From positions 20,915 to 84,914 of the forward strand of contig CAZVXL010000007.1 of assembly GCA_964631595.1 (NCBI GenBank): a stretch of 64,000 nucleotides of DNA, read 5' to 3'. Source of the DNA: UMGS1312 sp964631595. Its GTDB lineage: Bacteria > Bacillota > Clostridia > Oscillospirales > CAG-272. A program made the translations under genes and the position numbers. The notes below the pieces were generated by a model. The model saw only the letters and a list, made by a program, of their open reading frames with translations, made no database searches and was not told the origin of the DNA. Of this stretch, positions 59,599 through 64,000 are shown piece after piece (positions within the stretch are counted from its first letter, which is position 1; each line of letters begins with the position of its first letter).

Positions 59599-60705
59599 AT
59601 GAATGTTATAATACCGGAAAGACGGCAGGGAATAGTCAACAGACTTCCCGACACGGTTTTCAGATACAACGGCTGGCCTACCGTTACAAAGGATGACAGA
59701 GGCGTGCTTTACTGCACCGCGTCAAGCTTGAGGATCGAGCACGTGGATCCCGCGGGCAAAAACTGTATGTATATGAGCTTTAACGAGGGTGAGACTTGGA
59801 CTCCCCCGATCATCGTGAACGATACATATCTTGATGACCGTGATGCGGGAATCGCTTACCTCGGAGACGGCAAGCTGATAATGAGCTTCTTCAATCAGAG
59901 AGATCCGGGCAATTATGCGCACTTTGGCTCATATGAGTGGCTGAGGGCACCGGCAAAGAAGATGATCCTCGGAATGGGACAGGTCGTACCGTTCCTTGAT
60001 CCCAAGGACGCGGAGGCGGGCTCATTTGTAAAGCTGTCCGACGATTACGGCGTTACGTGGAGCGAGAATATCCGTGTTCCCATGACCGCTCCGCACGGCC
60101 CGAATGTGACAAATGACGGAAACATCATCTACCTCGGCAAGATATGCGAGGACGAGGATCCCGACAATCTCAAGAAGATAGGCTTCTATTACTCCGCCGA
60201 CGGAGGAAGAAGCTTTACACTCAGAGGCACCGTACCGCTTCCCGAGGATCTCATAATTGATATGATGCATGAGCCTCACGTGGTACAGCTCCCGAACGCC
60301 AGACTGCTCGGTGCGATAAGAGTCCATTGCAGACCTGTTGAGCCGAGCTTCACCGTGTACACCACCTTCTCGGATGACGGCGGATACACGTGGTCGATGC
60401 CCGAGTGCATCAATGTGAACGGCTCACCGCCTCACCTTCTCGTACATTCCTCCGGTGCGGTCATATGCAGCTATGCCTGCCGTGAGGAGGAGTACAAATC
60501 GGAGAGAGCGTGCGTAAGCTATGACGGTGGCGAGACATGGACGGAGGACTACGAGCTGAATAACGAGGTTCCTTATTGCGATCTCGGCTATCCCGCAACG
60601 GTTGAGCTTGCCGACGGCTCTCTGCTCACCGTGTACTATCAGTGCTATCCGGGTGACGACTTCTGCTCCGTGCTCCAGACAAAATGGAAGCTGAACGGCA
60701 AATAA
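59599..60705 (+). CDS. BNR-repeat sialidase-like protein, copy 3
   Basis: A 368-residue paralogue. Asp boxes are SFNEGETW, SDDYGVTW, a degenerate SADGGRSF, SDDGGYTW and SYDGGETW. The loop at ~100-130 again differs from copies 1 and 2 (FNQRDPGNYAHFGSYEWLRA). GAAAGGACGG precedes ATG 59599. It ends the cluster in front of two strong terminators. The three copies probably arose by tandem duplication and may differ in linkage or aglycone preference. Confidence 0.82.
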   Translation: MNVIIPERRQGIVNRLPDTVFRYNGWPTVTKDDRGVLYCTASSLRIEHVDPAGKNCMYMSFNEGETWTPPIIVNDTYLDDRDAGIAYLGDGKLIMSFFNQRDPGNYAHFGSYEWLRAPAKKMILGMGQVVPFLDPKDAEAGSFVKLSDDYGVTWSENIRVPMTAPHGPNVTNDGNIIYLGKICEDEDPDNLKKIGFYYSADGGRSFTLRGTVPLPEDLIIDMMHEPHVVQLPNARLLGAIRVHCRPVEPSFTVYTTFSDDGGYTWSMPECINVNGSPPHLLVHSSGAVICSYACREEEYKSERACVSYDGGETWTEDYELNNEVPYCDLGYPATVELADGSLLTVYYQCYPGDDFCSVLQTKWKLNGK

Positions 60706-60723
60706 TTCCAAAGCAGTAAAATG

Positions 60724-60749
60724 CGGGGAGATCCGAACGGATCTCCCCG
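60724..60749 (+). terminator. Terminator of the GH31-BNR cluster
   Basis: A perfect 11-bp stem (CGGGGAGATCC / GGATCTCCCCG) with loop GAAC and TTT beyond. Confidence 0.75.
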
Positions 60750-60767
60750 GTTTACTCCGAAAAAGAT

Positions 60768-60796
60768 AAGACAGACCGCATCTGCGGTCTGTCTTT
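60768..60796. terminator. Second, bidirectional terminator
   Basis: A 13-bp stem (AAGACAGACCGCA / TGCGGTCTGTCTT) with a two-base loop, T-rich on the right and A-rich on the left, so it can end transcripts from both sides, including the transaldolase gene. Confidence 0.75.
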
Positions 60797-60811
60797 CTTA
60801 TTTGCGATATT

Positions 60812-61501
60812 TTATTTTCCGCTTTTCAGCAGATCAAGGATCTTCTGATCACCGTATACGCCCTTCCAGTCGGCATCGAAATCGTCAACCGCATAAAGCG
60901 TGAGAGGGTGGTATACCAGATTTTCAAACAGATCGGGGTTGATCGTGACGGCGTGACCGCCGACCATGGCGACCTTGTGTATCTGCTCTGCATTCTTGAA
61001 GCTTGCCGCAAGCACCTTGGTGGTAATGTCGTGAGCGCGGAACATCTGCACGATCTCCTCAACGACGTGTACACCGTCGGAAACGATGCTGTCAAGCCTG
61101 TTGATGTACGGAGCAACGTACGTAGCTCCGGCTTTTGCGGCGATAAGCGCCTGCTGCTGGGTGAAAATGGCGGTCATTGTGACCTTGATGCCCTTATCGT
61201 GAAGGAGCATTGTCGCCTTCAGACCGTCTGGAGATACGGGGATCTTTATGTAAAAATCTCCGCCCACAGCCTCCTGCAATGCCTCGGCTTCCTTAACTAT
61301 CATTCCCGCCTCGGTCTGCGTGGTTTGGATGTGAAGCATCTTGTCGGGGCCGATAATGTCTCTGATCTTACGGATCAGGGGAGTAAAGCCCGTGTGCTCC
61401 TTTGAAATGATCGTGGGATTTGTGGTAACTCCGTCGATCGGATAAAATTCCGCACATTTCTTGATCGCATCAAGCTGTGCCGTATCAATGATGTACTGCA
61501 T
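60812..61501 (-). CDS. Fructose-6-phosphate aldolase / transaldolase-like (FSA/TalC family)
   Basis: A ~229-residue small transaldolase-family TIM barrel. DGVTTNPTIISKEH (~23-36) and the Schiff-base lysine in GGDFYIKIPVSPDG (~83-90) are clear, then GIKVTMTAIFTQQQA and TTKVLAASFKNAEQI. Members either split fructose 6-phosphate or act as short transaldolases; the two cannot be told apart with confidence by motif alone. ATG 61501 is the most likely start, giving normal length; the open frame extends 24 codons upstream through the promoter. It is monocistronic. Confidence 0.9.
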   Translation of the reverse strand: MQYIIDTAQLDAIKKCAEFYPIDGVTTNPTIISKEHTGFTPLIRKIRDIIGPDKMLHIQTTQTEAGMIVKEAEALQEAVGGDFYIKIPVSPDGLKATMLLHDKGIKVTMTAIFTQQQALIAAKAGATYVAPYINRLDSIVSDGVHVVEEIVQMFRAHDITTKVLAASFKNAEQIHKVAMVGGHAVTINPDLFENLVYHPLTLYAVDDFDADWKGVYGDQKILDLLKSGK

Positions 61502-61544
61502 AAATGTTTTGAGCCTTCTTTCACTCGGTAATCTTACTGTAAAA

Positions 61545-61573
61545 AGTATATCACATATGCGGTTTTGTGTCAA
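61545..61573 (-). promoter_or_regulatory. Sigma-A promoter of the transaldolase gene
   Basis: On the minus strand, TTGACA, 17 bases, TATACT. Confidence 0.7.
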
Positions 61574-61622
61574 CGAATAATAGTCACAAAAAAACAGCCT
61601 TAAATACGCGGTTTTTTCGAAC

Positions 61623-62372
61623 TCATTTCATTTTTTCGGCAAAAAAGCGCAAAACTGTTCTGATGTGCGTGTCCCAGAAATCCCAGTTGTGATTGCCGGG
61701 AGCCTCGGCATATGTGTGGGGAAGTCCGAGCGCCTCGGCGTGCGCCTTGAAGCGCAGGTTGTCCTCGTACAGGAAATCCTCCGTACCGCAGATCTGAATG
61801 AGGCTCGGAGCATCGTCTCTCTTTGCCATAGCCTCCGCAAGTGCGAAAAGATCGGCATCACTGCCTCTGACCGACTTTAATCTGTCGTCCCCGAAGATGA
61901 GCTTCATGTCGTTGTCCCATTCGCACGATTCCACCCTGTAGGCTATGTCGGTAACACCGGACAGACTTCCTGCGGCGGAAAAGACCTCAGGCGCGCGCAT
62001 CGCAAGCTTGAATGCACCGTAGCCGCCCATTGAAAGCCCGGCAACAAAGGTCTTTTCTCTCTTTTCGGAGAGATGAAACAGTCGTCTCGATTCAGCTATG
62101 ATCTCGCGTGAGATGTGAGTGTAGTATGCCTGACCGTAAGCCATGTCCTCGTAAAAGCTTCGGTCGCCGTCCGGCATGATAACGGCAAAGCCGTATTCGG
62201 CGGCATACTGCTCGATGCGGGTGAAGCGTCCCCATGCGGTGAAATCATCGCTAAGTCCGTGGAGCAGATATACGGTGGGAATATCCTCGGTAGGTCCCTG
62301 AGGAATGACTGCATTAAAGCATACGGACTTGCCGAGTATCGGTGAGCCGAAGCTTACTGTTGTATTGTACAT
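61623..62372 (-). CDS. Esterase of the EstA/CE1-like family
   Basis: A 249-residue alpha/beta hydrolase without signal peptide. VYLLHGLSDDFTAWGR (~34-49) forms the oxyanion side, the nucleophile Ser is in VAGLSMGGYGAFKLA (~117-131), a candidate Asp lies in ICGTEDFLYEDN (~195) and the His in GNHNWDFWDTH (~228). It resembles tributyrin esterases and acetyl-xylan/S-formylglutathione-type esterases. It could remove acetyl groups from sugars handled by the nearby GH31 and BNR proteins. GAGAGG precedes the ATG. Confidence 0.88.
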   Translation of the reverse strand: MYNTTVSFGSPILGKSVCFNAVIPQGPTEDIPTVYLLHGLSDDFTAWGRFTRIEQYAAEYGFAVIMPDGDRSFYEDMAYGQAYYTHISREIIAESRRLFHLSEKREKTFVAGLSMGGYGAFKLAMRAPEVFSAAGSLSGVTDIAYRVESCEWDNDMKLIFGDDRLKSVRGSDADLFALAEAMAKRDDAPSLIQICGTEDFLYEDNLRFKAHAEALGLPHTYAEAPGNHNWDFWDTHIRTVLRFFAEKMK

Positions 62373-62405
62373 AGGGTTATACCTCTCTGTGTGTTTTTCA
62401 TAGAT

Positions 62406-62434
62406 ATAATACTACAAAATCGCACGGAGTGCAA
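62406..62434 (-). promoter_or_regulatory. Sigma-A promoter of the esterase gene
   Basis: On the minus strand, TTGCAC, 17 bases, TATTAT. Confidence 0.6.
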
Positions 62435-62560
62435 TAGTCTCTGCGGATTTTGCGAATATATCGCACGTCGGAGAGTGGGGAAGGGCACGCCCTCATCTGC
62501 CACTCCGCACGAAAAGCGATAATGTGACATAAGTATTTACCGTTTTACCGAATACACCAC

Positions 62561-62588
62561 TTGATTTTTTCGCAGATAATGATATAAT
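62561..62588 (+). promoter_or_regulatory. Sigma-A promoter of smpB
   Basis: TTGATT, 16 bases, TATAAT, ending about 27 bases before the ATG at 62616. Confidence 0.62.
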
Positions 62589-62615
62589 ATATAAGTAGTG
62601 ACGGGAGGTGGGCGC

Positions 62616-63098
62616 ATGGCTGAAAAAAGCAAAAAACTCCTTGCGCTGAACCGCAAGGCACGACACGATTATTTCGTTGATGAGACTTATGAGGCAGGTA
62701 TAGCTCTGTTCGGAACAGAGGTAAAGAGCCTGAGGCAGGGAAAGGTCAATTTGAAGGATTCCTACTGCCGTATCGAAAACGGTGAGCTTTTCGCTCTCGG
62801 TATTCACATAAGTCCGTACGAGCAGGGGAATATTTTCAACAGAGATCCTCTGCGCGAAAAGAAGCTTCTTATGCACAAGCTCGAAATATCAAAGCTCATA
62901 GGACTTGTGACGAGGGATAGCTATACTCTTATTCCGCTGTCGCTCTATCTGTCGGGTTCACACGTAAAGGTGGAGCTCGGGCTTTGCAGAGGTAAGAAGC
63001 TTTACGACAAGCGCGAATCTATCGCCAAGAATCAGGCAAACCGAGAGATCGAAAGATACTCAAAGCGATCCGGCGGCAGAGACGGAGGGGGATATTAA
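62616..63098 (+). CDS. smpB: SsrA-binding protein SmpB
   Basis: Binds tmRNA and guides it into stalled ribosomes for trans-translation. The 160-residue protein has ALNRKARHDYFVDETYEAG (~10-28), LFGTEVKSLRQGKVNLKDSY, the OB-fold continuation GIHISPYEQGN, and a basic tail (KRESIAKNQANREIERYSKR) that mimics an anticodon arm. GGGAGGTGG precedes ATG 62616. The tmRNA gene begins 22 bases after the stop. Confidence 0.97.
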   Translation: MAEKSKKLLALNRKARHDYFVDETYEAGIALFGTEVKSLRQGKVNLKDSYCRIENGELFALGIHISPYEQGNIFNRDPLREKKLLMHKLEISKLIGLVTRDSYTLIPLSLYLSGSHVKVELGLCRGKKLYDKRESIAKNQANREIERYSKRSGGRDGGGY

Positions 63099-63120
63099 CA
63101 CCCTCCGAATGCAGATATAA

Positions 63121-63483
63121 GGGGGCGTAATGGTTTCGACGGGGATTTAGAAGCACGGTAAGCGAGTGGAGTATGAGGAAACTCCTAAATAAGCCTCAAC
63201 TAAAAATAAACGCTAACAATAATCTTGTAGCACAGGCTGCGTAAGCAGTCACGCCGATAACGGCTCGTCTCTGCCGAAAGTGCCACGGTTCGGTACAGGC
63301 GTCAAATCAGTGGCGGACGTGAACAGCCCTTTAGCTTTTGAAGCTGTCATGAATTAAAAAGCTGCTTTGCAAGGCCTCCTGTCTGTCGGGACCTTGCAAA
63401 GGAGATCTAAAGACAGACTGAACTCGGAGAAAGCTGTGATGAAACATTTTCGGACAGGGGTTCGACTCCCCTCGCCTCCACCA
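63121..63483 (+). ncRNA. ssrA: Transfer-messenger RNA (tmRNA)
   Basis: Rescues stalled ribosomes. The 5' end GGGGGCGTAATGG and the 3' end pair through a 7-bp acceptor stem (GGGGGCG with CGCCTCC, one G-T wobble) followed by an encoded A-CCA. The T arm has GGTTCGA. The tag frame reads GCT at 63212 to TAA at 63244, encoding ANNNLVAQAA. Regions between the tag and the 3' end can form the usual pseudoknots. SmpB lies immediately upstream. The tag ends in QAA, not the more common LAA or VAA. Confidence 0.95.
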
Positions 63484-63490
63484 ACACAAT

Positions 63491-63550
63491 ATTACACAAA
63501 ACCCTATTTCTATGTCGGTGGCTTTGCCGTTACCATTTGGTTTGTGTAAT
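63491..63550. repeat. 60-bp inverted-repeat element after ssrA
   Basis: ATTACACAAA at 63491-63500 and its exact complement TTTGTGTAAT at 63541-63550 bound a 40-base centre. The arms can be extended by ACC/GGT with one bulged base. It starts 7 bases past the tmRNA CCA end. It could be a miniature element, a recombination remnant or a large cruciform. Confidence 0.5.
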
Positions 63551-63557
63551 AAAACAG

Positions 63558-63597
63558 AAGAAGCAGAGTATTTTTGATAAAGCTCTGCTTCTTTTCT
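63558..63597 (+). terminator. Intrinsic terminator downstream of ssrA
   Basis: Arms AAGAAGCAGAG and CTCTGCTTCTT with a 14-base loop, then a T-rich stretch. Confidence 0.75.
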
Positions 63598-63620
63598 TTA
63601 TATAGAATAATTCAGACTTG

Positions 63621-63655
63621 TAGCGGTTAAGTCATAGTGCTTGACCGCTATTTTT
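63621..63655 (+). terminator. Second intrinsic terminator downstream of ssrA
   Basis: Arms TAGCGGTTAAG and CTTGACCGCTA (one G-T pair) with an 8-base loop, followed by TTTTT. Confidence 0.7.
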
Positions 63656-63666
63656 CTAAATCAAAG

Positions 63667-63692
63667 GACACCCACCGAAACGGCGGATGTCC
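63667..63692. terminator. Hairpin downstream of the rubrerythrin remnant
   Basis: GGACACCCACCG and CGGCGGATGTCC pair with small mismatches around AAA. It lies past the stop of the minus-strand rubrerythrin fragment and is probably its old terminator, without a strong T run. Confidence 0.45.
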
Positions 63693-63722
63693 CGAAAGCC
63701 CTTTATTTATGCGGTTTTTCGC

Positions 63723-63849
63723 TTATTTGAAGTAGCGGTTGAGAAGTCCCTCGAATGCCTTGCCGTGTCTGGCTTCGTCCCGGGCCATCTTCATCAATCG
63801 CTTCGCTGCGCTCGCGAATGGGAACGACGGTGTCGTGGATGGATTTGTA
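63723..63849 (-). pseudogene. 3' remnant of a reverse-rubrerythrin gene with a 31-bp insertion
   Basis: On the minus strand, codons for YKSIHDTV (63849-63826) and then, after 31 foreign bases (63795-63825), MKMARDEARHGKAFEGLL and NRYFK-stop (63794-63723). Removing the insertion joins the parts in frame into the diiron helix at the C-terminus of reverse rubrerythrins (IHDTV-x-x-MA-DEARHGKAF), which reduce peroxide in anaerobes. With it, the frame is broken. Upstream of Tyr the sequence no longer looks like rubrerythrin, so at least ~140 residues are missing. Confidence 0.65.
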
Positions 63850-63869
63850 CTGATATTCTATCATTTCGC

Positions 63870-64000
63870 ATGGGTTTTCGCAACTATTTTCTTTTGGAAA
63901 TTAAGAAACTTCCATGCAACTTTGGTACAAATCTTGTACATCTCCTATCTCAACTGATTGAACAGGAAGAGTACTACGCTGCCTTGGAAAATCTGGCTCT
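63870..64000 (+). CDS. Possible 5' end of an unknown gene cut by the window edge
   Basis: A plus-strand frame from ATG 63870 stays open to the last base (43 codons: MGFRNYFLLEIKKLPCNFGT, then LVHLLSQLIEQEEYYAALEN). It is helical and Leu/Glu-rich with AT-rich codons unlike the rest of the window. No ribosome binding site is visible. I do not recognise it and it may be chance. Confidence 0.2.
   Translation, partial: MGFRNYFLLEIKKLPCNFGTNLVHLLSQLIEQEEYYAALENLA

Noticed and set aside
57342..60705. The BNR triplet as an assembly duplication
   Set aside because: The copies differ in sequence throughout, including loops, Asp boxes and intergenic spacers, so they are diverged paralogues.
1..64000. 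CRISPR arrays, rRNA and tRNA genes, complete insertion sequences
   Set aside because: No regularly spaced direct repeats, no rRNA signatures, no cloverleaf other than the tmRNA tRNA-like end, and no transposase were recognised.

Overview
The window is a chromosomal segment of an endospore-forming, Gram-positive Clostridia-type bacterium (Bacillota), moderately GC-rich by eye. The sporulation evidence is spoVAC-spoVAD-spoVAE, cwlD, the spoIIAA-spoIIAB-sigF operon, a SpoIID-domain protein and a PdaA-like deacetylase. A PPi-type phosphofructokinase, a 2[4Fe-4S] ferredoxin and a clostridial-type M18 aminopeptidase fit an anaerobe. Many genes use TTG or GTG starts behind strong Shine-Dalgarno sequences. 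No rRNA, tRNA or CRISPR array was seen; the only RNA gene recognised is tmRNA.

Layout. 1-5 kb: a zinc-ribbon protein, an Sfp-type phosphopantetheinyl transferase, the spoVA genes and a MATE exporter whose short leader carries a terminator-like hairpin. 5-9 kb: a minus-strand run (DivIVA-like, XRE regulator, GHL10-type lipoprotein, small membrane protein). 9-12 kb: CwlD, a TtcA-like tRNA thiolase and an amidase without a signal peptide. 11-23 kb, almost all minus strand: rimM-trmD behind PPi-PFK, then metG-tatD-radical SAM behind nagA, then a holB-ricT-[ferredoxin]-trmN6-rsmI block related to the Bacillus yaaT-yabC region. 23-34 kb, plus strand: coaE, lytic transglycosylase, M18 peptidase, prfA, tsaC/sua5, a type IIA topoisomerase A subunit, a coiled-coil protein, a SpoIID/SPOR protein, an MFS transporter and a membrane protein.

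34-37 kb holds spoIIA with Spo0A-box-like sites and a yihY-family gene broken by a one-base shift in an A7 tract. 37-43 kb is a cell-surface polymer cluster: Wzy/WaaL-like ligase, two DUF4330 proteins flanking a TagO/WecA-type transferase, an unknown small protein and an LCP-like protein lacking the expected arginines. 43-51 kb: glyS, rsmA, HAD phosphatase, DUF1015, gpsA and an alpha/beta hydrolase. 51-54 kb: a metallophosphoesterase and two overlapping polysaccharide deacetylases. 54-62 kb looks like glycan metabolism: GH31 glucosidase, three tandem BNR/sialidase-like proteins without signal peptides, an FSA-type transaldolase and an esterase.

The window ends with smpB-ssrA. Downstream of ssrA the sequence becomes AT-richer and holds a 60-bp inverted-repeat element, two terminators and the 3' remnant of a reverse-rubrerythrin gene interrupted by 31 bp. 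This looks like a remodelled junction at ssrA, or an assembly edge.

Most genes are recognisable housekeeping or sporulation genes. The least explained parts are the 37-43 kb surface cluster, the triplicated sialidase-like genes, the MATE leader, and the region after ssrA.
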